Shown: in pieces, positions 16,244 through 23,784 of the stretch
How the letters are laid out: the number at the start of each line of letters is the position of its first letter
Position numbering within the stretch: position 1 is the first letter of the stretch
Origin: Pseudonocardia sp. MH-G8
GTDB taxonomy: Bacteria; Actinomycetota; Actinomycetes; Mycobacteriales; Pseudonocardiaceae
Assembly: GCF_002262885.1 (NCBI RefSeq)
Contig: NZ_NKYF01000005.1
Span: 124,001-188,000 of the forward strand
Length of the DNA stretch: 64,000 bases
Reading direction: 5' to 3'
Made by a program: the position numbers and the translations under genes
The notes under the pieces: generated by a model
Database searches by the model: none
The model's input: only the letters and a program-made list of their open reading frames with translations
Told to the model about the DNA's origin: nothing

Positions 16244-17275
16244 ATGACGCCCGTGCGACTCGCACCGCTCCTGGCCACCGTCGCCGCCGTGCTGGTCGGG
16301 ACCGCGGTGCTCGCGGCGCCTCCGGCCGCCGCCACCGTGCCCGCGCAGGCCGAGGAGCCGTGGCGGCTGACCGGCGACCTCGCCGCCCACGACCCCGCGC
16401 TCGTCGCAGGCGGGAGCGGGGAGGACTGGTACGTCTTCGCCACCGGGGAGGCCAGCATGGGCGGTGGCACGATCCAGATCCGCTCCTCGCCCGACGGCAA
16501 GGACTGGACCTACGAGGGCACGATCTGGGACACGATCCCCGCGTGGCTCGGCGAGGCGGTGCCGGGCGTGCACAACCTGTGGGCGCCCGAGGTCTTCGAG
16601 TACGACGGCACCTACTACATGTATTACGCGGCCTCGACCTTCGGTCACAACACCTCGGTCATCGGGCTCGCGACCAACACCACGCTCGACCCCTCCGATC
16701 CCGACTACGAGTGGGTGGACGAGGGCGAGGTCGTCAGCTCGACGTCGGACGACAACTACAACGCGATCGACCCGGGCATCGTCGAGGACTCCGACGGCAC
16801 GCCGTGGATGGCCTTCGGCTCGTACTGGAGCGGGATCCGCATGGTGGAGCTGGACTGGCCGTCCGGGAAGCCCGCGGATCCCGGCGAGGAGTCGCTGCAC
16901 ATCGCGGACCGGAAAGCGGCGCCCAACGCCATCGAGGCGCCCTACATCGTCGAGAACGACGGCTGGTACTACCTGTTCACGTCATGGGGCCAGTGCTGCG
17001 CCGGCGTCGACAGCGACTACAAGATCATGGTGGGCCGCTCGCAGGACGTCACCGGGCCCTACGTCGACCGCGACGGGCGTTCCCTGCTCGACGGCGGCGG
17101 CACCACGCTGCTCGAGGCTGCGGGCAACCGGGTCGGGCCGGGCGGCCAGTCGGTCTCCGAGGAGATCATCGCCTACCACTACTACGACGCCTCGGCCGAC
17201 GGGGCGCCGCGGCTCGCGCTGCAGCCGGTGGTCTGGGGCGACGACGGCTGGCCGGTGCTGCGCAACAGCGCCTGA
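16244..17275 (+). CDS. Secreted GH43-family glycosidase (arabinan endo-arabinosidase-like)
   Basis: A 343-aa secreted enzyme. The N terminus is a signal peptide (hydrophobic LAPLLATVAAVLVGTAVLAA, likely cleavage after AAATVPAQA). The mature part is a five-bladed beta-propeller with GH43 residues: DLAAHDPALVAG supplies the catalytic base Asp, NAIDPGIVEDSDG the pKa-modulating Asp, and APNAIEAPYIVENDGWYYLF the acid Glu. WSGIRM and SWGQCCAG are typical of endo-1,5-alpha-arabinanases and extracellular GH43_5-like enzymes. The ATG at 16244 precedes the signal peptide. No sugar transporter adjoins it, and it ends 21 bp from a convergent gene. Confidence 0.92.
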   Translation: MTPVRLAPLLATVAAVLVGTAVLAAPPAAATVPAQAEEPWRLTGDLAAHDPALVAGGSGEDWYVFATGEASMGGGTIQIRSSPDGKDWTYEGTIWDTIPAWLGEAVPGVHNLWAPEVFEYDGTYYMYYAASTFGHNTSVIGLATNTTLDPSDPDYEWVDEGEVVSSTSDDNYNAIDPGIVEDSDGTPWMAFGSYWSGIRMVELDWPSGKPADPGEESLHIADRKAAPNAIEAPYIVENDGWYYLFTSWGQCCAGVDSDYKIMVGRSQDVTGPYVDRDGRSLLDGGGTTLLEAAGNRVGPGGQSVSEEIIAYHYYDASADGAPRLALQPVVWGDDGWPVLRNSA

Positions 17276-17296
17276 CCGGGCGCTCCCGGGGTCGCG

Positions 17297-18403
17297 TCAG
17301 TCGGGGATGTGGAGCAGGTAGTCGCTCTCGTCCTCGTCCCAGTCCATCGCGACGACGTTGCGGGCACGGGCGGCCTTGGCGAAGGACAGGAACGTGTTGA
17401 AGCCGTAGCGCTTCTCGCTGAAGTCCGGCCGCCGCTTGCGCAGCTGGTCCTTCAAGCCGCTGAGCTGGGGCCGGGACCCGGTGGCCTGCAGCTCGAGCAC
17501 GACTTCGGCGAGCAGCCGGAAGGCGGTGCCGTCCGCCGACTCGTCCTCGGGGAAGGTCACCTCGGGGTCACCCTGGGCGGATCCGCTGCGCAGCGCGACG
17601 ACGTGCTGCTGCTCGAGGTGGCGCAGCAGCTCGCCGAACCCCCGGAACCCGTGGTCTGCCTCGTCGAAGGTGGGGTCCTTGCGCAGCATCGCGCGCTTGA
17701 GGCGGGACGCGAGCACCGGGCCGTCCGCGTGGCGCTGCAGCCCCGCGAGGGTGCGGGCCACCAGCGGCCCGACGTCGCGGTCCTCGGTGGTGGCCGCCGC
17801 CTCGTCGGCGCGCGGCGGGTCCTCGACCGGTTCGGCCGGGTCGGGGGCAACCGGGGCGGGCTCGGGAGCGGCCGCCGGGTAGGGGCGCGGGCGGCGCCTG
17901 CCACCGCGCGGCTGCTGGGTCGGCTCCACACCGGGCAGGCGGTCGTAGAAGAGGAACTCGTCGCAGGCCGGCGGCAGCAGCGCCGAGGTCGAGGACTGGA
18001 CACCGATACCGATCACGCGCTTGTCGAGCTCGCGCAGCTTGTGCACCAGCGGGGTGAAGTCGGAGTCGCCGGTGCCGATGGCGAAGGTGGTGATGAAGCC
18101 CCGCTCGAACGCGAGCTGGATGGCGTCGACGGCCATCTTGATGTCGGCGGCGTTCTTGCGCGAGGCGCCCAGCCGCTGCGGGATCTCGATCAGCTCGACC
18201 TGGGCCCTGGCGAGCAGCCTGCGGTCGTCGTCGAACGCGGACCAGTCGGCGTAGGCCCGCCGGGCCACGACCCGGCCGCGTTCGGCGAGCGCGTCGGCGA
18301 CGGGTCCGAAGTCGAAGGGCACGACCCCCAGCCCGTCACGCGCGCCGATCGCCAGGTTCTCGTAGTCGAGGAACAGGGCGATGCGTTCGTCGTCGTTGAT
18401 CAC
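17297..18403 (-). CDS. NYN-domain protein with two C-terminal LOTUS/OST-HTH domains
   Basis: A 368-aa protein. Residues ~1-150 form a NYN (PIN-like) nuclease domain: IALFLDYENLAIGAR with the acidic Asp, KNAADIKMAVDAIQLAF and TFAIGTGDSDFTPLVHKLRE hold the conserved Asp residues of the metal site. A Pro/Ala-rich linker follows. Two similar helical repeats end the protein, one around RLKRAMLRKDPTFDEADHGF and one around GLKDQLRKRRPDFSEKRYGF, both matching the OST-HTH/LOTUS pattern of RNA-binding proteins. A structured-RNA nuclease is the most likely role; the target is unknown. It lies 31 bp downstream of the lipid-kinase-like gene on the same strand. Confidence 0.88.
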   Translation of the reverse strand: MINDDERIALFLDYENLAIGARDGLGVVPFDFGPVADALAERGRVVARRAYADWSAFDDDRRLLARAQVELIEIPQRLGASRKNAADIKMAVDAIQLAFERGFITTFAIGTGDSDFTPLVHKLRELDKRVIGIGVQSSTSALLPPACDEFLFYDRLPGVEPTQQPRGGRRRPRPYPAAAPEPAPVAPDPAEPVEDPPRADEAAATTEDRDVGPLVARTLAGLQRHADGPVLASRLKRAMLRKDPTFDEADHGFRGFGELLRHLEQQHVVALRSGSAQGDPEVTFPEDESADGTAFRLLAEVVLELQATGSRPQLSGLKDQLRKRRPDFSEKRYGFNTFLSFAKAARARNVVAMDWDEDESDYLLHIPD

Positions 18404-18434
18404 AGAGGCTCCAGGATCGGGAGGTCGCGGGCAT

Positions 18435-19409
18435 TCAGCCCACGGTCGCCAGGGCGTGTGGGGCGATGTCGACGCGCACGGGCACGCCGGCGTCGAGCGT
18501 CACCAGCTCGCCGTCCAGCTGCAGGGGGAGGGGCTTCAGCGTGCGGAACGCGTAGTGCGCCGCGGTGGGTTGCGGCCCCAGGCCGCGCGTCGCCGCCCGG
18601 ATCGCGACGCCGAGGATCCGCCACTTCGCCGTGTGCGGCAGGGTGATCACCTCGAACCGCCCGTCGTCGGGACGTCCGGACTCGCTGAGGGTGGCGTACT
18701 TGGCCATCTCGGAGATGTTGGCGAACAGCAGGCTGTCGAAGCGGTTCCGGCTCCCGTCCTCGAGCGTGATCGTGAACGGCCGGAACCGGGCGAAGGTCCG
18801 CACGACCGAGACGATCTCGCGGAGCGACCCCTTGCCGCCCTTCTCGAGATCGATGGCGACCACCGGGGTCAGCCCCATCCCGATGTAGGAGTGGGCGTAG
18901 CGGCTGTGCGCCTCGTCGCCCTCGCCGACCGTGAGCCGGAGCAGGTCGATGCGGCGGACCTCGCCGGCGACGATGGCGTCGACGAGCGGGCGCTCGGCCG
19001 TCACCCGGCGGTGGTCGTTGGCGTTGCCCGCGGCCTTCACCGCGCAGACCGCGTTCTCGCTGCCCGACTGCGCGACCCCGTCGACGACCTCGTTGTAGCC
19101 GCCGTCCCCGCTCACCGACACGATGAGCGGACTTCCGTGGCGCGCCGCGTCCGCCGCCAGCTCGCGTGCGTGCCCGGCGTGTTCGGTGGGCCGCATCTGC
19201 ACGGGGACCTCAGGGAGTCGTTGCGCCAGCTCGTCGCGCAGCTCCTCGGCCGCACGGGGCGCATCTCCGGTGCTCTGCGGGTTGAAGATCACCACAACCC
19301 GGTCGAACGGACTTTCCCGCGCCGCTGCTCCCGACACCGCGCCCCCCTGCTCTCGACCCGGTCGTGCTGCCTGCACGTCACGCACCGGGATGGTCATGCG
19401 GTTGGTCAT
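18435..19409 (-). CDS. Diacylglycerol kinase-family protein with altered nucleotide-binding motifs
   Basis: A 324-aa protein of the DAGK/sphingosine-kinase fold: RVVVIFNPQSTGDAPRAAEEL at the start of the catalytic domain and SVSGDGGYNEVVDGVAQSG in place of the usual GGDGTxxEVxNG. The second loop reads VKAAGNANDHRR instead of the usual PxGTGNDFAR. The beta-sandwich C-terminal domain (YSRYAHSYIGMGL, NISEMAKYATLSESGRPDDG) is well kept. The changes leave the Gly-Asp-Gly core, so activity is possible, but substrate or nucleotide use may differ. Phospholipid or lipid head-group metabolism is the family role. It is probably co-transcribed with the NYN gene. Confidence 0.82.
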   Translation of the reverse strand: MTNRMTIPVRDVQAARPGREQGGAVSGAAARESPFDRVVVIFNPQSTGDAPRAAEELRDELAQRLPEVPVQMRPTEHAGHARELAADAARHGSPLIVSVSGDGGYNEVVDGVAQSGSENAVCAVKAAGNANDHRRVTAERPLVDAIVAGEVRRIDLLRLTVGEGDEAHSRYAHSYIGMGLTPVVAIDLEKGGKGSLREIVSVVRTFARFRPFTITLEDGSRNRFDSLLFANISEMAKYATLSESGRPDDGRFEVITLPHTAKWRILGVAIRAATRGLGPQPTAAHYAFRTLKPLPLQLDGELVTLDAGVPVRVDIAPHALATVG

Positions 19410-19469
19410 GGCATCTACTACCCCGGTGCACCACGCGTGATACCGCGTGGATCATCACACACGAACGCC

Positions 19470-19502
19470 AGGAGCCCGCCCCGCAGTGCGGGACGGGCTC
19501 CT
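19470..19502 (-). terminator. Terminator hairpin of the cold-shock gene
   Basis: AGGAGCCCGCCCCGC (19470-19484) and GCGGGACGGGCTCCT (19488-19502) form a 15-bp stem with one mismatch and a 3-nt loop, 15 bp beyond the cold-shock stop codon. There is no clear U tract, as usual in actinobacteria. Confidence 0.75.
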
Positions 19503-19517
19503 GATCGGGCAGTTCGC

Positions 19518-19721
19518 TCAGATGATGCGAACGCCGGTGGCCTGGGGACCCTTGGCGCCCTGGCCGATGGTGAAGTCCACGCGCTGGCCCTCGTCGAGGC
19601 TCCGGAAGCCGGAGGCGTCGATCTCGGAGTAGTGCACGAAGACGTCAGCGCCGCCGTCGTCCTGGCTGATGAAGCCGAAGCCCTTCTCGCCGTTGAACCA
19701 CTTGACGGTTCCCTGTGCCAT
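19518..19721 (-). CDS. cspA: Cold-shock protein (CspA family)
   Basis: A 67-aa single-domain OB-fold protein: [20 protein letters not shown] carries the RNP1 motif KGFGFI, and DVFVHYSEI the RNP2 motif. Length and sequence match the actinobacterial CspA family, which bind single-stranded RNA and act as RNA chaperones. The ATG at 19721 begins the conserved domain. About 390 bp upstream hold no other gene, which suits the long 5' untranslated leader common for csp genes. A strong hairpin follows the stop. Confidence 0.96.
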   Translation of the reverse strand: MAQGTVKWFNGEKGFGFISQDDGGADVFVHYSEIDASGFRSLDEGQRVDFTIGQGAKGPQATGVRII

Positions 19722-20117
19722 GAATCTGCTCCTCGCAGGTCTTGAAGCCCCGCACCGTGCGGGACCGGTCGGCCACGGTGGGCCTCCGCGAGCGTCGAAC
19801 TGACGCCCGCGGAGGTGACCACCTACTGTTCCTGCGGGCGTGCAAAACACGAGCACCGAAACTGTACGACCTGATAGCTACAACTCCCCAGGTGGCGGAT
19901 GTGTTCCGGTCTCGGCGAGATTTTCTCGATCGAGTCCGTCGATCGGGTCCCAGCCTGGTCTCCAGGTCGCCACCGCGGCGAGCGCGAGGCGCATCGCCGC
20001 AGGTGAGAGGGTCGGAAGTCGGGAGGTTCACCGTGCTCCTGCTCGAGTGTGATCGCGCTCACAACGCCGCCGTCGAGCGCGCAACGGCGTGCCACGGCCG
20101 GTCGATACGCTGCGGCG
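19722..20117. other. Intergenic region between cspA and the RpiR gene
   Basis: Nearly 400 bp with no credible gene. It should hold the cspA promoter and long 5' leader on the minus strand and the RpiR promoter on the plus strand. It includes an unusually AT-rich patch near 19850-19890 for this genome. At the right end TACGCT (20106-20111) lies 6 nt before the RpiR GTG and looks like a leaderless -10. Open frames here show no similarity to known proteins. Confidence 0.7.
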
Positions 20118-20990
20118 GTGAGCTCCGATCCGGCCCGCGGCGTCCTGGTGCGGATCCGTGCCGTGCTGCCGTCGCTGCGGCCGGCGCAGCGCCGGGTCGC
20201 CGAGGCCGTGCTGCACGACCCGGCCGGATCCGCGCAGCTGCCGATCGGCCGGCTCGCGCAGCAGTGCGCGACCTCCGCGGCCACGGTGATGAGGTTCTGC
20301 CGGTCGGCCGGCTTCCGCGGCTACCCGGAGCTGCGGCTCGCGCTCGCCCGGGAGACCGGGCGTGAGGACGCGGGCGACGGCGCCGCGCTGTCGCCGGACA
20401 TCGACCCCGGCGACTCGCTCGCCGAGATCGTCGCCAAGATCGCGTTCACCGACGCCGCCGCGGTGCAGGACACCGCCGCCACGCTGGACCTCGATGCGCT
20501 CGCCGCCGCGGTGTCCGCGGTCGGCGCCGCCCGGCGGGTGGACGTCTACGGGCTCGGCGCGAGCGGGTTCGTCGGGCAGGACCTGCAGCAGAAGCTGCAC
20601 CGCATCGGCCTGCTCGCGTTCGCGTGGCCCGATCCGCACGCCGCGCTGACCTCCGCGGCCCTGCTGGACGCCGAGTCGGTGGCCATCGCGATCTCGCACA
20701 CCGGCACCACCACCGACACCGTCGACGCGCTGCGCGTCGCTCGCGAGTCGGGCGCCACGACGATCGCCGTCACGAACTTCGCGCCCTCGCCGCTGACCGC
20801 CTGCGCCGACCTGGTGCTGGCCACCGCTGCGCGCGAGACGACCTTCCGGTCCGGCGCGATGGCCAGCCGGATCGCCCAGCTCGCGGTGATCGACTGCCTG
20901 TTCGTCGGGGTCGCCCAGCGCTCCTACGACCGCACGATCGACCGGCTCACCCGCACGCACCGCGCGGTGCAGTCCCGCAGGGGAGGTTGA
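20118..20990 (+). CDS. RpiR/MurR-family transcriptional regulator
   Basis: A 290-aa regulator. The N-terminal HTH_6 domain (LRPAQRRVAEAVLHDPAGSAQLPIGRLAQQ, then SAATVMRFCRSAGFRGYPEL) is followed by a SIS domain (VDVYGLGASGFVGQDLQQKL and AIAISHTGTTTDTVDALRVA), the sugar-phosphate sensor of the family. GTG at 20118 was chosen because TACGCT, a -10-type box, lies 6 nt upstream and the family domain starts soon after. It is convergent with the USP gene. Its targets are not obvious; the phosphosugar-type TIM-barrel gene at 21844 is a nearby candidate. Confidence 0.9.
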   Translation: MSSDPARGVLVRIRAVLPSLRPAQRRVAEAVLHDPAGSAQLPIGRLAQQCATSAATVMRFCRSAGFRGYPELRLALARETGREDAGDGAALSPDIDPGDSLAEIVAKIAFTDAAAVQDTAATLDLDALAAAVSAVGAARRVDVYGLGASGFVGQDLQQKLHRIGLLAFAWPDPHAALTSAALLDAESVAIAISHTGTTTDTVDALRVARESGATTIAVTNFAPSPLTACADLVLATAARETTFRSGAMASRIAQLAVIDCLFVGVAQRSYDRTIDRLTRTHRAVQSRRGG

Positions 20991-20999
20991 CCGGCGGCG

Positions 21000-21653
21000 T
21001 CAGCCGGGCCGGGCGGCGAGCAGGACCGGGCACGGGGCGTGCTGGACGGCACTGCAGCCGACCAGCCCGACACGGGCCGGGATACCTGGGCGCGGCCCGC
21101 CGAGGACGAGCAGGTCGGCGTCGAGCTCCTCGCCGACCAGCTCGTGCGGGCGCGCGCGGAGCAGGCGGGGAAGGACGGTGACGCCCGGGACGTCGGCGCC
21201 GAGCCGTTCCGCAGCCGCGTCCAGCACGCGGTGCCCGCGGGCGAGCGCCTCGGTCAACCCGACGCTGCGCTCGCCGAAGGAGAGCGGAACGCCGTGCAGC
21301 GGCACGATCACGGCGTCGAGCGCGACCGCCGCGGCGGCGGCCTCCGCGAGCACCGTGGCGTCGGAGGGGAGGTCGCGGACCGCGGCCACCACCCGTGCCG
21401 TGCCCGTCCGGGGTCGCGCGTCGTGGTGGCTCGCGACGAGGACGCTGCGGCCGGCCAGCGACGCGACGAGGCCGATGCGGTCCTCGACCGGACCGGGGAC
21501 CGGCTCGATCCGGACGCCCCGCCCGGAGTGCTCGCACGTCCGGACCACCCACGAGGGGACGTCCGGGTCCTGCGCGACCACGATCATCGTGTCGTCGTCG
21601 CGAGGTCGGCGGGGGGTGGGGAACGGGGCGAGCGCGGTGCTGCGCTGGCTCAT
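21000..21653 (-). CDS. Universal stress protein-family protein
   Basis: A 217-aa protein with USP-like alternating strands: SVLVASHHDARPRTGTARVV, then VALDAVIVPLHGVPLSFGE and a C-terminal DADLLVLGGPRPGIPARVGL followed by SCSAVQHAPCPVLLA-type ending (actual GCSAVQHAPCPVLL). The last part keeps the USP C-terminal motif in modified form (GGPRPG-x8-GC). The ATG at 21653 follows a GAGGGAG ribosome site; an internal ATG at 21587 is possible. Function is stress-related nucleotide binding by family, without direct evidence. It is convergent with the RpiR gene with 9 bp between stops. Confidence 0.75.
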   Translation of the reverse strand: MSQRSTALAPFPTPRRPRDDDTMIVVAQDPDVPSWVVRTCEHSGRGVRIEPVPGPVEDRIGLVASLAGRSVLVASHHDARPRTGTARVVAAVRDLPSDATVLAEAAAAAVALDAVIVPLHGVPLSFGERSVGLTEALARGHRVLDAAAERLGADVPGVTVLPRLLRARPHELVGEELDADLLVLGGPRPGIPARVGLVGCSAVQHAPCPVLLAARPG

Positions 21654-21843
21654 CCAGGCACTCCCTCTCAGCGGCGGGTTCGCTCGCGAAGCGACGGTGC
21701 TCCTCGGGTTCCCGCTGGAGAAGGGTACTGGCCGGTCATCACCCGGAAAGGGCAGGCGGTACGATCTCGGGGCCACCCTCGTCGCGCAGCGTCAACGGGT
21801 TGGTGGTGCCCCGTTCGGCCGTTGCGGCGCCCGGCCGGGGTCA

Positions 21844-22686
21844 CTACGAGCTCCTGGCCGCCAGGTCGCGAACGTAGGCGAGGTCGTCGCGCATCCGCTC
21901 GCGCAGCGGCACCGCCGTGGAGAAGTCCTCCAGCGACAGCCAGCCGTCGTAACCCGCCCCGGCGAGGGCGTCGACGAGCCGGTCGAGCGCGGCGGCGCCC
22001 GTACGCATCGGCGCCCACTCCCAGGTCCAGGGCGGGGACGCACCCGGCGCGGGCCGCAGCACGACGTTCTTCACGTGCACGTGCGCGAGGTACTCGCCGA
22101 GGATGTCCAGGCACCACGGGTCGTGCTCGTAACCCTCGCGCAGCATGTTGCCGACATCGTGGATCACTCCGACGGCCCGCGGGTCGAGGCCGTCGAGGAA
22201 CCGCACAGCGGCCGAGGCGCTCGCGACCAGGCTCTGGTGGTGCAGCTCGAGCAGCGCCTGCACCCCGTGGCGAAGCGCCAGCTCGGCGACCGCCCGGTAC
22301 TCCTCGCGGCGCCGGGCGAACGTCTCGCGGTACCCCTGCGGCCCGGGCGCCCCGACCTGCACCCGCATCCGCGGTACGCCGAGCGCGGCGGCCCCGCGCA
22401 TCAGCCGGTCCACGGCCTCGAGGTCGTCGCAACGCGCGTAGGGGCCGATCGCGGGCATCTCGAGACCGGCGGCCCGGGTGAGCTCGGCGATCCGCGGGAC
22501 GTCGCGCTCGAAGCTCGCCGCGGGCCAGGTGCACCGGTTGCCGCGCCAGAACCCCGGGGGGTCCTCGGTGGGCGGGTCATCGGCCACGCGCCACTCGATC
22601 CCGTCGAACCCGAGGGCCGCGAGTTCGGTGACGGCCTGCTCGGGCGTCCACTCGGGCAGGCTCACCGTGCAGACGGAGACCTTCAC
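21844..22686 (-). CDS. Sugar phosphate isomerase/epimerase-like TIM-barrel protein
   Basis: A 280-aa xylose-isomerase-like AP_endonuc_2 protein. TELAALGFDGIEWRVADD opens the barrel, and metal-ligand-bearing LLELHHQSLVASAS (Glu, His), GVIHDVGNML (His, Asp) and LAHVHVKNVVLRP (His) follow in family order; GYDGWLSLEDFSTAVPLRER ends it with the last Glu. GTG at 22686 has GGGAGGAC 8-9 nt upstream. Relatives include IolE/IolH, hydroxypyruvate isomerase and D-tagatose 3-epimerase; the substrate is open. A perfect inverted repeat upstream suggests a dedicated repressor. Confidence 0.88.
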   Translation of the reverse strand: MKVSVCTVSLPEWTPEQAVTELAALGFDGIEWRVADDPPTEDPPGFWRGNRCTWPAASFERDVPRIAELTRAAGLEMPAIGPYARCDDLEAVDRLMRGAAALGVPRMRVQVGAPGPQGYRETFARRREEYRAVAELALRHGVQALLELHHQSLVASASAAVRFLDGLDPRAVGVIHDVGNMLREGYEHDPWCLDILGEYLAHVHVKNVVLRPAPGASPPWTWEWAPMRTGAAALDRLVDALAGAGYDGWLSLEDFSTAVPLRERMRDDLAYVRDLAARSS

Positions 22687-23048
22687 CGCGCTGTCCTCCC
22701 GGCCCCGTCGCATCCCACGATCACGCACCGCACGCGCGTGATCCTGCCATCGGGAACGCCCCGCCGGGCATCGTCGAGAGATCGATCTCACCCGGTCGGA
22801 TCGCGATCTTCACCAGCGCGGACACGCCTCTCGTCCGGCCGGGTGGCGCAGCGTCGGCTCCCTTGCGGCCGCCACACCTGGGAGCGATCATCGGGAGCAC
22901 CGATCGGAGGCAGGTGGTCGCACAGCGTCATGAGGGAGACGTCATCGGCAAGACGACGTCAAGTGCCGGTCAGCAGCGTCCCGGGCCGACGAGGCCGGGT
23001 AGTCACGTCTGGTGGGCCGTGTAGCGGCCCGCCGAAGGGGGAGGCGTC
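22687..23048. other. Intergenic region with candidate regulatory repeats
   Basis: About 360 bp between divergent genes with no credible coding frame. It holds the inverted repeat at 22719-22743 near the TIM-barrel gene and two GACGTC-containing segments (GACGTCATCGG and GACGACGTCAAG) around 22938-22971. The right end provides the strong ribosome site of the small protein at 23049. Confidence 0.6.
22719..22743. promoter_or_regulatory. Operator-like inverted repeat upstream of the TIM-barrel gene
   Basis: GATCACGC (22719-22726) and GCGTGATC (22736-22743) form a perfect 8-bp inverted repeat with a 9-bp spacer. It lies 32-57 bp before the TIM-barrel gene's GTG, in the promoter position. Confidence 0.5.
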
Positions 23049-23228
23049 ATGTCGATCGACCAGGAGTACTCCGGCGACTACGGGTACGACCTCGCGCACG
23101 AGGTATCCGCCGGTGCCGACGGTCCGTCCGTCCGGCCGCGGTGCCTCTCCGTCGTCGCGCTGAGCGGTACGCCGTTCGAGGTGGATCCGCACGGCGACCT
23201 CGGCTACGACTGCGCTCACGGCGGCTGA
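23049..23228 (+). CDS. Novel 59-aa protein with duplicated GDxGYDxAH motif
   Basis: I do not recognise this small acidic protein. It starts MSIDQEYSGDYGYDLAHEVS and ends VDPHGDLGYDCAHGG, so a GD-x-GYD-x-AH motif occurs near both ends (residues ~9-17 and ~49-57). Two cysteines are present. An AAGGGGGAGG ribosome site stands 4-5 nt before the ATG, one of the strongest in the window, which supports translation. The protein has no hydrophobic segment. The motif's Asp and His residues could bind metal, but that is speculation. It is convergent with another small gene 8 bp away. Confidence 0.65.
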   Translation: MSIDQEYSGDYGYDLAHEVSAGADGPSVRPRCLSVVALSGTPFEVDPHGDLGYDCAHGG

Positions 23229-23236
23229 GCCGCTGA

Positions 23237-23440
23237 CTACCCCGAACCCGCGCGGCCCCAGCCGTCGGCGGCCAGCTGGTAGCGCAGCTGCTGCTCGCTG
23301 GAGTCCTCGAACTCCTGGGGCGTGAGGTAGATCGAGCGCGTGCCGTCGCTGACCCGGACGATGTCGCCCGGCGCACCGTCGGGCGCGGGATGGCCGAGCG
23401 GGTTCTGCAGGAGCCGGGTCACCGTGAGCCGCGCGCTCAC
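23237..23440 (-). CDS. Small conserved-looking hypothetical protein
   Basis: A 67-aa protein, GTG start at 23440. It reads [19 protein letters not shown], then [20 protein letters not shown], then a hydrophilic tail ending [12 protein letters not shown]. The balanced residue content with Ile/Tyr/Phe and a small beta-strand pattern is unlike the Arg/Pro-rich shadow frames of this genome, so it is probably real. There is no recognisable domain. It is convergent with the 59-aa protein gene, and the pair is isolated between larger genes. Confidence 0.55.
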   Translation of the reverse strand: MSARLTVTRLLQNPLGHPAPDGAPGDIVRVSDGTRSIYLTPQEFEDSSEQQLRYQLAADGWGRAGSG

Positions 23441-23784
23441 CGTCGGACCGCACGAGGTTGCGGGTCAGTGAACACCACATGGACATTCTGCACCGCACCG
23501 GCGAACGACGGGTCGATGCCCGCCTTCCGTGTGCCGTGACGGGAACGGTGCCGACCGGACATGTCCCGGCGCTGAGGCGAATTGTCCGCATTCGTCCGTT
23601 GTGGGGACCGCCGGTGACCGCGGGGTGGCGCGCCTCCCCCCGCTGCGCTCCGTTCTGCACCGATCCGGCTAACGTCGATCAGGTCGTGGTCGATAGCCGG
23701 ATGCACGCGTTCACCGTCCGTGTCGGCGGGCGGGCGAGTCCGAACGTGCCGGTGGGGTGCGCCGGCGAGGGGGAGAGAGTCGAG
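23441..23784. other. Intergenic region upstream of the GMC oxidoreductase
   Basis: About 340 bp between divergent genes. No coding frame is convincing; an open frame continuous with the GMC gene exists but has no family similarity. The stretch should hold the promoter of the GMC gene, whose ribosome site GGGGGAGAG lies just before 23785. No strong repeat is seen. Confidence 0.6.
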
